From Cardinium hertigii_C (GTDB lineage: Bacteria; Bacteroidota; Bacteroidia; Cytophagales; Amoebophilaceae), in the NCBI RefSeq assembly GCF_050864855.1, contig NZ_JBOZWW010000002.1:1-37155 (forward strand): 37,155 bases of DNA. Reading direction: 5' to 3'. Both the position numbers and the translations under genes were made by a program. Of the stretch, positions 8,124-17,463 are shown piece after piece (position 1 is the stretch's first letter; each line of letters begins with the position of its first letter). The notes under the pieces are model-generated. The model was not told where the DNA came from. It did no database searches and saw only the letters and a program-made list of their open reading frames with translations.

Positions 8124-9389
8124 ATGAAAACCCATTGCTCTTTTTGCAAAAAAGCTAGTGAGATAGTCAGTATGATGGTAACGGGTCCAGAAGGGCGCAT
8201 CTGTGACCAATGTGTGACACAAGCTGCACAGATTATTCAACTTCAAAAGGAAGATAATATCATAAATGACATCAAACCAGTAAATCTATTACGTCCACAA
8301 GAAATTAAAGCCCATTTAGATGAATATGTAATTGGACAGGAAGAAGCTAAAAAAGCATTGTCTATTGCTGTTTACAACCATTATAAGCGTCTGTCTCATC
8401 CAGCCAATATAGAAGATGACGTAGTCATTGAAAAATCGAATATATTATTGGTTGGAGAAACTGGAACGGGTAAAACCTATTTGGTCCGTACTTTAGCACA
8501 AATGCTGGAGGTACCTTTTTGTATTGTAGATGCAACCGTCTTAACAGAAGCAGGCTATGTAGGAGAAGATGTAGAAAGCATCATTAGTCGCTTATTGCAT
8601 GCGGCCAATTATGAGGTAACAGCAGCTGAAAGGGGAATTGTATATGTAGATGAAATCGATAAAATTGCACGCAAAGGGGACAATCCGTCGATCACCCGCG
8701 ATGTAAGTGGTGAAGGGGTTCAACAATCTTTACTGAAGTTATTAGAAGGCTCAATTGTAAATGCACCGCCACATGGTGGAAGAAAACATCCAGACCAGAA
8801 GCTAACAGCGGTCAATACAGAAAAGATTTTATTTATTTGTGGAGGGGCTTTTGATGGTATTGCTAGAACCATTGGCAATCGGATTAACTTTAATAGCATA
8901 GGATTTGAATTTTGTGCAAAACGTACACCTAAAATAGATGATAAGGACATACTTAAATATGTTTCTTCATCAGATATAAAGGGATATGGTTTGATTCCCG
9001 AACTAGTAGGTCGTCTTCCAATTGTAAGAGGATTTGAACCACTTACCAAATCTGACCTTCGACGTATTCTCACAGAACCTAAAAATGCATTGATAAAGCA
9101 GTATACTAAGTTGTTTGCAATAGATGGTATCACCCTAACTTTTACAGAAGAAACACTTGACTTGATTGCTGAGCAAGCTATATCATTAAAATTAGGAGCC
9201 AGAGGGCTACGTTCTATTTGTGAAAGCATTATGAGTGAGGTAATGTATACGGCTCCATCTCTAAAAGACCAACAAAACCTAATTATTGATAAAGACTATG
9301 CATTAGACCAACTGGCTAGGACGCAACTAGAATTACTTAAACCAGTAGACAAAAGTAGCCAAGCATCTGAGCTAAAAAAAATGGCGTAA
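8124..9389 (+). CDS. clpX: ATP-dependent Clp protease ATP-binding subunit ClpX
   Basis: ClpX is the AAA+ unfoldase that delivers substrates into ClpP. The 421-residue protein begins with the C4 zinc-binding dimerisation domain (C5, C8, C27, C30). Walker A reads GETGTGKT at 111-118, where many ClpX proteins have G-TGSGKT. The pore loop GYVGED is near 144-149, and Walker B VYVDEID has D176-E177. The IGF tripeptide that docks onto ClpP occurs in NSIGFEF, and the sensor-2 arginine is in GARGLRSI. The gene sits 19 bp after clpP, as in a standard clpPX operon. Confidence 0.97.
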   Translation: MKTHCSFCKKASEIVSMMVTGPEGRICDQCVTQAAQIIQLQKEDNIINDIKPVNLLRPQEIKAHLDEYVIGQEEAKKALSIAVYNHYKRLSHPANIEDDVVIEKSNILLVGETGTGKTYLVRTLAQMLEVPFCIVDATVLTEAGYVGEDVESIISRLLHAANYEVTAAERGIVYVDEIDKIARKGDNPSITRDVSGEGVQQSLLKLLEGSIVNAPPHGGRKHPDQKLTAVNTEKILFICGGAFDGIARTIGNRINFNSIGFEFCAKRTPKIDDKDILKYVSSSDIKGYGLIPELVGRLPIVRGFEPLTKSDLRRILTEPKNALIKQYTKLFAIDGITLTFTEETLDLIAEQAISLKLGARGLRSICESIMSEVMYTAPSLKDQQNLIIDKDYALDQLARTQLELLKPVDKSSQASELKKMA

Positions 9390-9527
9390 GCTGCTATAGA
9401 GATGGCTAACCAATAGTTGTATAAAGCAGCCTATGTAGGAAAATAAAACAGGTTAAAATTATTAGCGAAAAACACCTTACAGTGGTTCTTACGCTCGTAT
9501 AAAATAATATTATCCAATGGAGCCTAA

Positions 9528-10940
9528 TTGTATCTTTTCGTGCAGAACACTGTATTAACCCCAATCAAAGTAGCCATATTTTTTGGAGGGCCATCAAGAG
9601 AACGTGAAATTTCTTTTGCAGGGGGGCGTACTGTTTATGACCATTTAGATCGAAAAAAATTTGAACCAGTTCCTATATTTGTAGATAGTTTAGGAAACTT
9701 TATTCTGCTTCATAAGCAATACCTTTATCAGGGTACCATTCGGGAATTCTATCCATCTGCCATTACAGCTAATTTTGGGGGGGTTCCCCTTTACATAGAG
9801 TCATTGCCTACTACCGAAAGCCATGCGCTACATATAGAAAAAATAGGAAAAAAAATAGATCCCCCTGATTTTTCCAAATACTTTGATATGGCTTTTCTCT
9901 GCTTACATGGTCCTTATGGAGAAGACGGAACCATACAAGGACTATTAAGGTGGTATCACATTCCGTATACAGGATCTGATATCCTACCAGCTGCACTGAC
10001 CATAAACAAAATATTTCAACAAAAGCTTTTACAGCAATCGGGTTTTGTACTGCCTCGTTCTCTCATTCTGGGTCAAAAAGAATGGCTGGATATAGATGAC
10101 AAAGAAAAATTATTTGACCAAATAATGACTGCCCTTGGCTTGCCTTTCGTAGTAAAAAGCAGCAAACAAGGCTCCTCTATAGGCGTGACCATTGTGGAAG
10201 ACGCTACACTCCATTCCTTTATCCATGCCGTCCATAAGGCATTCTTTATGGAAGCAATAAGCTATGATCAGTGGCAAAGTTATACACGAACAGACATAAA
10301 AAATTGGTTGATTAGCTTGATCGATGTACGTGAAGGCATAGGATTTCCTTTGCGAGTCGCTGACCAAATTTTCTATACGCCTTATACCTTACTAAATTAC
10401 CTAGAACTTTATTTTCAAAAAAAACAGCCCCCTATCTTATTAATGAGTGCACAAGCAGAAGCCTCCATAATCATTGAAGCCTTTATTCAAGGAAGAGAAT
10501 TTTCTTGCATGGTACTAGAAGCAGAAACAGGAAATCCCATTGCACTACCTCCAACTGAAATGGTCAAGGGAAAGATTCATTTTGATTATAGAGCAAAATA
10601 TTTGCCCGGTATAGTACGGAAACAAACGCCTATGATCTTATCTACTTCCTTACTGAAGCGCATCCGAAAACAGGCTATTGACTTATTCCAACTGCTAGAT
10701 TGTCAAGTATATGCCCGTATAGATGGCTTTATCACTCATGATAACGAAATCATATTAAATGACCCCAATACTACGGCCGGTATGCATCCCGCTTCTTTTT
10801 TATTCCATCAAGCAGCAGAAATTGGCCTCTACCCTACTCAACTGCTTACCTTTATCATCCAACGTTCACTTGAAGTAAGAAAAGATGAAGGATACCTTAT
10901 GGCTGACACCCTTTTGCAAAGGATTGAAAAGCAAAAATGA
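9528..10940 (+). CDS. ddl: D-alanine--D-alanine ligase, unusually long
   Basis: This ATP-grasp ligase makes D-Ala-D-Ala for peptidoglycan precursors in the cytoplasm. Recognisable parts are the N-terminal GGPSREREISFAGG, LHGPYGEDGTIQGLL, the ATP-binding lysine strand PFVVKSSKQGSSIGV, and the metal/active-site end ARIDGF followed by LNDPNTTAGMHPASF. At 470 residues it is well above the usual 300-370. Most of the extra length lies between about residues 235 and 320, after the ATP-grasp lid region. The start is a TTG at 9528. A GTG at 9540 is an alternative and no in-frame ATG precedes the conserved domain. No other murein genes are in the window. Confidence 0.9.
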   Translation: MYLFVQNTVLTPIKVAIFFGGPSREREISFAGGRTVYDHLDRKKFEPVPIFVDSLGNFILLHKQYLYQGTIREFYPSAITANFGGVPLYIESLPTTESHALHIEKIGKKIDPPDFSKYFDMAFLCLHGPYGEDGTIQGLLRWYHIPYTGSDILPAALTINKIFQQKLLQQSGFVLPRSLILGQKEWLDIDDKEKLFDQIMTALGLPFVVKSSKQGSSIGVTIVEDATLHSFIHAVHKAFFMEAISYDQWQSYTRTDIKNWLISLIDVREGIGFPLRVADQIFYTPYTLLNYLELYFQKKQPPILLMSAQAEASIIIEAFIQGREFSCMVLEAETGNPIALPPTEMVKGKIHFDYRAKYLPGIVRKQTPMILSTSLLKRIRKQAIDLFQLLDCQVYARIDGFITHDNEIILNDPNTTAGMHPASFLFHQAAEIGLYPTQLLTFIIQRSLEVRKDEGYLMADTLLQRIEKQK

Positions 10941-11077
10941 TGGTTCCAAATGTTATCCCTCTAAACACAAGTGGTATACATACTTTCCAAGCTATCCCTA
11001 AGCAGTTGCAACTTACCTAGTAAGGTCTTAAATTAAACAGGGATCAAAACTATTTTTTTCTATTATGGACAACCGAC

Positions 11078-11497
11078 ATGGCAAGTGTTAATAAAGTGAT
11101 TATTTTGGGTAACTTAGGTAAAGCGCCAGAAATACGCCACTTAGAAAATGGGCGCATGCGGGTGCAACTTACTGTAGCAACGCACGATAGCTACAAAACA
11201 AAAGAAGGTCAAAAAATAAATCATACTGATTGGCACGAAATAGTACTTTGGACCCCTCATGCAGAAGTGGCAGCCCAATATCTAACCAAGGGTCAACAGG
11301 TATACATAGAAGGAAAGTTAATACACAGGTGTTATACAGATAAGGATGGTGCGCAAAAATATATTGTACAAATTGTAGGTCAACAGTTGGTATTATTGGG
11401 TGGTATAAAATCTAAAAACCAAGGGGTAGATGTTATCAATCATATGCCACAAAATAGACTAGAAGACCATGATGATATGGGGGAGCTCCCCGTATAG
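11078..11497 (+). CDS. ssb: single-stranded DNA-binding protein
   Basis: The 139-residue protein carries the OB-fold of bacterial SSB from residue 1 to about 110: VNKVIILGNLG, then LTVATHD, a TDWHEIVLW strand, and YLTKGQQVYIEGKL. It binds and protects single-stranded DNA during replication and repair. The linker is very short. The acidic C-terminal tip reads DDMGELPV, where partner-binding SSBs usually end in D-D-x-P-F, so the terminal phenylalanine is replaced by valine. The gene stands alone between ddl and the aminopeptidase gene. Confidence 0.93.
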   Translation: MASVNKVIILGNLGKAPEIRHLENGRMRVQLTVATHDSYKTKEGQKINHTDWHEIVLWTPHAEVAAQYLTKGQQVYIEGKLIHRCYTDKDGAQKYIVQIVGQQLVLLGGIKSKNQGVDVINHMPQNRLEDHDDMGELPV

Positions 11498-11668
11498 CAC
11501 AACTAAAAATAGTTTGCGCTCTCCTTTTGTAAAGACTATCGGTGACAAGATAACCATTTTTAATAGCTGTCAAGGGTCCATTTATTCTTTTATTATTTGT
11601 GTATATTTAAAAAATTGTAGGGAAAGTTAATCTCCTATCCACCTAGGGTCACAAAGCACAGCCCATTT

Positions 11669-13198
11669 ATGTGCACTTTAAAGCCACTACTTAAAGCAAC
11701 TATTATGCACTATCCTGAATTTGAATTTTTGAGTAGCCAACCATCACAAGTAGCACAAAACTGTTATGCGTTTGGTATTTTTGAAAACAATAGCGCTTCG
11801 GCCGATACTGCTCATTTGGTCCATGAGTCTTTTTACCATGACGTTGTCGCACCCTTGATCAAAGAATGTAAATTTACAGGCAAACAAGGTGAGACAGCTA
11901 CAGCCAACTGTTTTCATACCGTAGGTAAAGTAATATTGATTGGGTTAGGAAAACAGGAAGCCATTGGTGATGAATCCATTCGACAAGCCGCAGCCATGGT
12001 CTATAGTGCATGTATCAAGCTGCACAGTCCATCCGTAGTGGTCGATTTTACCACACTACACAATGATAAGATGCATTTAAAAGCGTTTACTGAAGGCATT
12101 TTATTGGCTGCTTATGTAGACGAACGTTTTAAATCCCAGCAGGATACCAAAACCACCTATTTGAAAAAGGTCTACTTTGTAAATAGTATAGCGGATCACT
12201 CAACCATTGAATTGGCAAAAAAAATTGTAAGAGGGGTGCATCTAGCAAAAGACTTGGTAAATGCTCCTGCCAATCATGTTACCCCTTCCACCTTGGCTGA
12301 AACTGCCATTGCATTAGCTGAAAAGCATCACTTTGATATCAATATTTTAGAAAAAGAGGATTGCCAACGCTTGGGTATGGGGGCTTATCTTTCCGTTACA
12401 CAAGGTTCTAGCGCACCACCCAAATTTATTCATCTTTCTTATAAACCCAAATCATTTGATACCCGATCTCCTTTTCAAAAAATTGCCCTTATAGGCAAAG
12501 GTGTCACCTTTGACGCGGGTGGACTCAACTTAAAGATAGGCAATTCGCATATTGAGTTAATGAAATATGATATGTCCGGTGCTGCAGCAGTGCTGGGCAC
12601 AGCAGAGGTTATTGGTGCCATCCAACCCAACAAAGAGATTCACTTTATTGTTGCTGCTACAGAAAATATGATTAATGGGCGTGCCACTAAGCCTGGCGAT
12701 ATTGTCACTGCTTCTAATGGTAAAACCATTGAAATAGACAATACAGATGCAGAAGGAAGACTTACCCTAGCCGATGCATTGGTTTATGCAGAAAGGCTCG
12801 GGGTAGATGCCATTGTAGACTTAGCTACTTTAACAGGCGCTATGGTCGTTGCACTCGGCACACGTATGGCAGGTATATTTGGCAGCGATCAACCACTGAT
12901 CAACAGTTTGATGGCTGCTGCTCCAAGAACAGGTGAAAAAATTTGGCAAATGCCACTAGAAGACACTTATTTTGAATATATGCATTCTATTATTGCAGAT
13001 ATGTGCAATGCAGGCAAAAAACCAGGGGGGGGATCTATTACAGCGGCTCTATTTTTAAAACAATTTGTTAAAAAAACAGCTTGGGCACACCTAGATATCG
13101 CAGGTACAGTCTGGACTGAAAAAAGATGGGCCTACCATCATGCAGGTGCTACAGGATTTGGGGTACGTCTACTAGTAGATTGGATTCTGAATAGTTAG
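11669..13198 (+). CDS. pepA: leucyl aminopeptidase, M17 family
   Basis: This cytosolic metallo-aminopeptidase removes N-terminal residues from peptides. The 509-residue protein shows the M17 signature NTDAEGRLTLADAL, the metal and catalytic stretch LIGKGVTFDAGGLNLK, then MKYDMSGAAAVLGT. The N-terminal non-catalytic domain is divergent, as usual. An ATG at 11669 is used. A second in-frame ATG at 11705 (MHYPEFEF) would shorten it by 12 residues and is equally plausible. It would help recycle host-derived peptides in an organism with limited amino-acid synthesis, though that role is inferred. Confidence 0.93.
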   Translation: MCTLKPLLKATIMHYPEFEFLSSQPSQVAQNCYAFGIFENNSASADTAHLVHESFYHDVVAPLIKECKFTGKQGETATANCFHTVGKVILIGLGKQEAIGDESIRQAAAMVYSACIKLHSPSVVVDFTTLHNDKMHLKAFTEGILLAAYVDERFKSQQDTKTTYLKKVYFVNSIADHSTIELAKKIVRGVHLAKDLVNAPANHVTPSTLAETAIALAEKHHFDINILEKEDCQRLGMGAYLSVTQGSSAPPKFIHLSYKPKSFDTRSPFQKIALIGKGVTFDAGGLNLKIGNSHIELMKYDMSGAAAVLGTAEVIGAIQPNKEIHFIVAATENMINGRATKPGDIVTASNGKTIEIDNTDAEGRLTLADALVYAERLGVDAIVDLATLTGAMVVALGTRMAGIFGSDQPLINSLMAAAPRTGEKIWQMPLEDTYFEYMHSIIADMCNAGKKPGGGSITAALFLKQFVKKTAWAHLDIAGTVWTEKRWAYHHAGATGFGVRLLVDWILNS

Positions 13199-13357
13199 GT
13201 TTTTTTCCATAGGGTCGATATCTTTAAGCCCTAAATGGCTAGAATGGGTTGTATGGGCTATTATGCGTTGTTGGTCATCCTATTCAAAGCATCTCGGCCC
13301 TATGCTATATGAAAAAGACTATTTTTATCCAATCTACTTAACATTATTTAACATATC

Positions 13358-14536
13358 ATGCTGATTTCCAATGCAATTATATGGGATGTATCTCCAATAC
13401 TGTTTACAAAAGGGTTTTTAACCCTTCGTTGGTATAATCTACTTTTTGGTACCGCTGTGTTGGCAGGCATACCTATTTTACATTATATGTTTGCCAAAGC
13501 TGGCAAAGACAGCTCAGAAGCTGAAGCACTTCCCAATTATATTGCCTTGGCCGTACTATTTGGGGCCCGTTTAGGCCATGTTATTTTTTATGAATGGGAC
13601 TACTATCAACACCACCTATTAGAAATATTTTTGCCTGTTACCTTCTCCCCCAAATTTGAAATAACCGGGTTTAGGGGATTGGCCAGTCATGGGGCTGCCA
13701 TTGGCATTATATTTGCTATTTTTTTATATGTAAAACGGCTTACTATTTCCCTTTTCCCACTTCGTATCCATTTAAAAAACCGTCGGCCTACGGTAAAGTT
13801 TTTATGGTTAGTAGATCATTTGGTCATTTTAGGTGCTTTGGGTTGTGCGATTATCCGGATAGGTAATTTTATGAATTCTGAAGTTATTGGCCAACCTACT
13901 GGATCCAATTATGGCGTATTATTTGTCAGAGATTTGCATGACCATCTATGCAAGAAGTATGGCTCGACCATTCAAAATTTAGTGATACGTAAAGCAACCA
14001 CTGCAAACAGGCTACCTATAAAAGGCAACTACCCACCCATTGAATTAGCCATTACCTTTAAAAAAAATATTACAGATGAAATCATGATTAAAAATTTCCT
14101 TCAAAAGGCTTTAAAAAATGAGCTGATCCAAAAGGCTTATTTCAACCCACCGCCGCACATATATGAACCCTATGGTAGCCCCCTATCTTACACGCTACAA
14201 AAACAAAATGGAAGTTATCAAGCGAATGTATACACCTGGGCCATTCCAAGACACCCGGCACAACTTTATGAAGCATGCTCCTACTTTTTGGTATTTATGA
14301 TACTATTCTTATGGTGGTATCAAAAAGGTCAAACGTTAGTATCCGGTCGGCTCTTTGGATCTTTTGCAGTAATCGCCTTTTCACTCCGTTTTTTGAACGA
14401 ATTTTATAAAGAAAATCAAGTTGCATTTGAAAACAATATGTGGCTTAATATGGGACAATGGCTTAGCATACCGTGGATTATCATAGGATTATTTTTGATA
14501 TTCCGTTCCAGCAGCACCGCCAAAAATATAAGCTAA
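13358..14536 (+). CDS. lgt: prolipoprotein diacylglyceryl transferase
   Basis: Lgt is the inner-membrane enzyme that transfers diacylglycerol from phosphatidylglycerol to the lipobox cysteine of prelipoproteins. The 392-residue protein has several hydrophobic segments and the family motifs: LRWYNLLF near 23-30, GLASHGAAIGI near 107-117 (the E. coli equivalent is SFHGG), RIGNFMNSEVIGQPT near 167-181, RHPAQLYEA near 298-306, and a C-terminal RFLNEFYKENQ. It is longer than the roughly 290-residue E. coli enzyme, mainly through extra hydrophilic sequence between residues about 190 and 295. Its presence fits the putative lipoprotein gene at 23.1-25.2 kb. Confidence 0.93.
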   Translation: MLISNAIIWDVSPILFTKGFLTLRWYNLLFGTAVLAGIPILHYMFAKAGKDSSEAEALPNYIALAVLFGARLGHVIFYEWDYYQHHLLEIFLPVTFSPKFEITGFRGLASHGAAIGIIFAIFLYVKRLTISLFPLRIHLKNRRPTVKFLWLVDHLVILGALGCAIIRIGNFMNSEVIGQPTGSNYGVLFVRDLHDHLCKKYGSTIQNLVIRKATTANRLPIKGNYPPIELAITFKKNITDEIMIKNFLQKALKNELIQKAYFNPPPHIYEPYGSPLSYTLQKQNGSYQANVYTWAIPRHPAQLYEACSYFLVFMILFLWWYQKGQTLVSGRLFGSFAVIAFSLRFLNEFYKENQVAFENNMWLNMGQWLSIPWIIIGLFLIFRSSSTAKNIS

Positions 14537-14681
14537 AACAGCTACAAATGCATCCATTTCTTTGATTTGATTTATTGAAAACTTGTTTAGATATTTGTAT
14601 ATTATGTGATGTTGCATAGCAAGAAATGCTAGCGCAACCAAACACATTGCGTACAACAGACCATAACCAATACTTGGCCAT

Positions 14682-15209
14682 TTGAAAAATACAATAAAAG
14701 AAACACTTAACGTAAACGAGCGGATCACTGCATCAGAAGTTCGTTTGGTTGGGGATAATGTCACGACTGGTGTCTATAGCATCCGTGAAGCTTTAGCCAT
14801 TGCAGCAGGCCAAGCCCTTGACTTAGTAGAAATTACAAAAGCAAATGATTGTCCTGTTTGTAAAGTAATGGATTATGCTAAGTTTAAGTACTTGCAGAAA
14901 AGAAAGCACAAAGAAATAAAAAATAATGCCCAAAAAGTTGTCATAAAAGAGATTCGTTTTGGTCCCAATACCAGCGATCATGACTTTGATTTCAAGTTAA
15001 GGCATGCGATTAACTTTTTAAAAGCTGGTGCTAAAGTGAAAGTTTGTGTTAAATTTGTAGGTAGGGAAATTATATTTAAAGAAAGAGGTGAATTAATCTT
15101 ACTTAGGTTTTCACAAGGGTTAGAAGCCTATGGAAAAGTAGAACAACTTCCTAAACTAGAAGGAAAAAAAATGAGTCTAACCATAGCGCCTCTCGTACAT
15201 AAAAAATAA
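14682..15209 (+). CDS. infC: translation initiation factor IF-3
   Basis: IF-3 binds the 30S subunit and monitors initiator tRNA and start-codon choice. The 175-residue protein shows the N-domain NERITASEVRLVGDN, a linker of lysine-rich helix (KRKHKEIKNNAQK), and the C-domain beginning KEIRFGPNTSDHDF. No ATG is available: the start is TTG at 14682. Upstream ATA codons are the only other options before a stop at 14664. A non-AUG start on infC is familiar from E. coli (AUU), where it supports autoregulation. The gene heads the classical infC-rpmI-rplT cluster, although rpmI follows only after a 253-bp gap. Confidence 0.95.
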   Translation: MKNTIKETLNVNERITASEVRLVGDNVTTGVYSIREALAIAAGQALDLVEITKANDCPVCKVMDYAKFKYLQKRKHKEIKNNAQKVVIKEIRFGPNTSDHDFDFKLRHAINFLKAGAKVKVCVKFVGREIIFKERGELILLRFSQGLEAYGKVEQLPKLEGKKMSLTIAPLVHKK

Positions 15210-15462
15210 GCTTATTTTTGATAAAATTTTCCTTTTATTTACATCTTTTTCACTATATTTGAGGGCTGTGTAAGAATAAGCTAGCTATACCTGTTGATAT
15301 TATTAAGTAGTAAGCAGATAGCACCCTTATAGCAAAAGCAGCTGCAATTTGTAATCTGGTGGTGCAAGCAGCTTACCAGATGGCTAAGCCATTAGCAAAA
15401 AATCACAAGCGCATAGATGATTTACCATCACTAAGCGATTAAATTCTGTCATAACCAAAGAT

Positions 15463-15663
15463 ATGCCAAAAGTCAAAACACATTCTGGTTCAAAAAAAAG
15501 ATTTCAAGTAACCGGTACAGGTAAAATCAAGCGGAAACATGCTTTTAAGAACCATTGCTTGGCAAAAAAAATTAAAAGCACCAAGCAAAAAAGGCAGCTT
15601 ACCCATAGCACCCTCGTACATGAAACGAATGCACCAACCATTCGCAAATTGCTAGTCATGTAA
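15463..15663 (+). CDS. rpmI: 50S ribosomal protein L35
   Basis: The 66-residue highly basic protein begins MPKVKTHSGSKKRF and contains GKIKRKHAFKNH, the standard L35 pattern, and its length is normal. It lies 86 bp before rplT in the conserved order infC-rpmI-rplT. The 253-bp gap upstream (15210-15462) could hold a leader for autoregulation, but no structure was established there. Confidence 0.96.
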   Translation: MPKVKTHSGSKKRFQVTGTGKIKRKHAFKNHCLAKKIKSTKQKRQLTHSTLVHETNAPTIRKLLVM

Positions 15664-15749
15664 TGTATTTCTACCTTTATGCTGCCACTACAGTATCTAT
15701 GGTTCTGTAGTTTTATAAATATTATCAACTTCTAAATTAGAATATACAC

Positions 15750-16094
15750 ATGCCAAGATCAGTTAACTCAGTAGCCTCAAAAGCACGTAAAAAGCGGGTA
15801 TTAAAATTAGCAAAGGGTTATTGGGGCAAAAGAAAAAATGTCTGGACCGTAGCCAAAAATGCAGTTGAAAAAGGGCTCTTATATGCTTATAGAGATCGAA
15901 AAACAAAAAAAAGAACCATAAGAAGTTTATGGATACAGCGCATCAACGCAGCAGTTCGTCTACATGGTATGGCTTATGCCCAATTTATGGGTAAACTTAA
16001 ACAAAGTAATATGGATATAAATAGAAAAGTATTGGCTGACTTGGCTATGAACCATCCAAATGCATTTGAAGCTATTGTGGAAAAAGTAGCTTAA
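15750..16094 (+). CDS. rplT: 50S ribosomal protein L20
   Basis: L20 is essential for early assembly of the large ribosomal subunit and often represses its own operon. The 114-residue sequence begins MPRSVNSVASKARKKRVLKL and includes KGYWGKRKNVW and RDRKTKKRTIRSLWIQRIN, which are diagnostic. The length is normal. It is the last gene of the infC-rpmI-rplT group. A 240-bp spacer with a weak aagcttg/caagctt inverted repeat follows before prfA. Confidence 0.97.
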   Translation: MPRSVNSVASKARKKRVLKLAKGYWGKRKNVWTVAKNAVEKGLLYAYRDRKTKKRTIRSLWIQRINAAVRLHGMAYAQFMGKLKQSNMDINRKVLADLAMNHPNAFEAIVEKVA

Positions 16095-16334
16095 AGGGTA
16101 GTAAAGTCTATTAAAGCTTGTTGCAAAGCTATTGGCAAGGCAAGCTTGTTCAATAGCCTGCCGTTTCTTATCTAATCCTACTTATCGCTGATTAGGCCAG
16201 ACAAGGCTTCTAGCAACTATCCAAAAATACCTATTTAATACATCTTTTTGTAATATACCTACACAGCTAAATGGATGGTGCATAAAATATTTTAACCGAG
16301 TACTATAAGCTATATTTGGATCTATCAGGATCAT

Positions 16335-17423
16335 ATGATTGAAAAATTAAAATCTATTAAAAATCGGTTTCTTCAGGTAGAAGCAGCGATTTATCAACCA
16401 GAGGCCTTAAATGATATAAAGGCCTATGCAGCACTCAATAAAGAATATAGTAAGCTATCCAAAATTGTCGATTTATACAACCACTATGAACAGGTATTAG
16501 AAAATCTAAAAGAAGCAAAAGAGGTATTAAATATTGAAAAAGAAGAAGACTTTCGTGAAATTGCCAAACAAGAATTAACGGCTGCTCTAGACAAAAAACT
16601 CCATTTAGAAGGCCAATTGCGTGAAGCACTTACCCCAAGTGATCCGAATGACAGCAGAAACATTGTTTTGGAAATTCGAGCTGGTATTGGTGGAGATGAA
16701 GCCGCCATTTTTACAGGTGATCTTTTTCGAATGTACAAACGTTTTGCTGAAAAAATGAAATGGAATTTTTCGACTGTATATACCATAGAAGGTACGGCTG
16801 GTGGCTGGAAAGAGATTGTTTGTACCATAGCTGGTGAAGATGTATATGGGCTAATGAAATATGAATCTGGCGTACATCGTGTACAACGGGTGCCTGCTAC
16901 GGAAACACAAGGCCGTATACATACCTCAGCAGCTAGTGTAGTGGTATTGCCAGAAGCAGGAGAAGTCGAAGTTCATTTAGATTTAAATGACATACGGAAG
17001 GATACTTTTTGTTCTTCTGGCCCAGGTGGTCAATCGGTAAACACTACCTATTCAGCCGTTCGCCTCACCCATATACCTACTGGACTTGTGGTATCCTGTC
17101 AAGATGGTAAATCACAAATTAAAAATTATGAAAAAGCTTTAAAGGTATTGCGTTCTCGCCTCTATGATATGGAAGTTAAAAAGCAACAGGAAGCTATTGG
17201 TATAGAACGAAGGTCTATGGTTAAACATGGAGAAAGGGGAGATAAAATCAGAACCTATAATTTCCCCCAAGCCCGTGCAACAGACCATCGGATTGGCTAT
17301 ACGGAACATAATTTAACGGCTATACTAGATGGCGCCATATTAGATATGATCAAAGCTTTACGTGTGGCAGATCATGCGGAAAAATTACAAGCAGGAACAG
17401 AGACACACTCGATTACTTCCTAA
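16335..17423 (+). CDS. prfA: peptide chain release factor 1
   Basis: RF1 recognises UAA and UAG stop codons and triggers hydrolysis of the finished peptide. The 362-residue protein has the GGQ catalytic motif at 231-233 in SSGPGGQSVNTTYS and the RF1-type P-x-T recognition motif (PAT, residues 187-189, in RVPATETQGR). This separates it from RF2, which has SPF. An 'agga' sequence lies about eight bases before the ATG. It is the last plus-strand gene before the convergent junction with the ABC transporter. Confidence 0.96.
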   Translation: MIEKLKSIKNRFLQVEAAIYQPEALNDIKAYAALNKEYSKLSKIVDLYNHYEQVLENLKEAKEVLNIEKEEDFREIAKQELTAALDKKLHLEGQLREALTPSDPNDSRNIVLEIRAGIGGDEAAIFTGDLFRMYKRFAEKMKWNFSTVYTIEGTAGGWKEIVCTIAGEDVYGLMKYESGVHRVQRVPATETQGRIHTSAASVVVLPEAGEVEVHLDLNDIRKDTFCSSGPGGQSVNTTYSAVRLTHIPTGLVVSCQDGKSQIKNYEKALKVLRSRLYDMEVKKQQEAIGIERRSMVKHGERGDKIRTYNFPQARATDHRIGYTEHNLTAILDGAILDMIKALRVADHAEKLQAGTETHSITS

Positions 17424-17430
17424 TCCCACT

Positions 17431-17463
17431 TTTATAGAAGCACTTTTTGGAACCAGCTGTATA
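17431..17463. repeat. 33-bp direct repeat, copy 1
   Basis: Positions 17431-17463 (tttatagaagcac at the left, ccagctgtata at the right) are identical over 33 bases to 19632-19664. This copy sits directly in the convergent junction between prfA and the ABC transporter gene. It is not a hairpin, so a terminator role is unlikely. The two copies bracket the ABC transporter gene. Confidence 0.85.

Noticed and set aside
8720..9229. 169-codon minus-strand frame inside clpX
   Set aside because: It lies antisense to a fully conserved clpX and its translation has no family-like features, so it is a shadow frame.
14489..14764. 91-codon minus-strand frame across the lgt-infC junction
   Set aside because: It overlaps the 3' end of lgt and the 5' end of infC on the opposite strand. 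The hydrophobic stretch reflects AT-rich complement sequence, and no start signal or homology is recognisable.
16114..16147. aagcttg/caagctt inverted repeat after rplT as a terminator
   Set aside because: The stem is only 7 bp with a 20-base loop and no T-tract follows.
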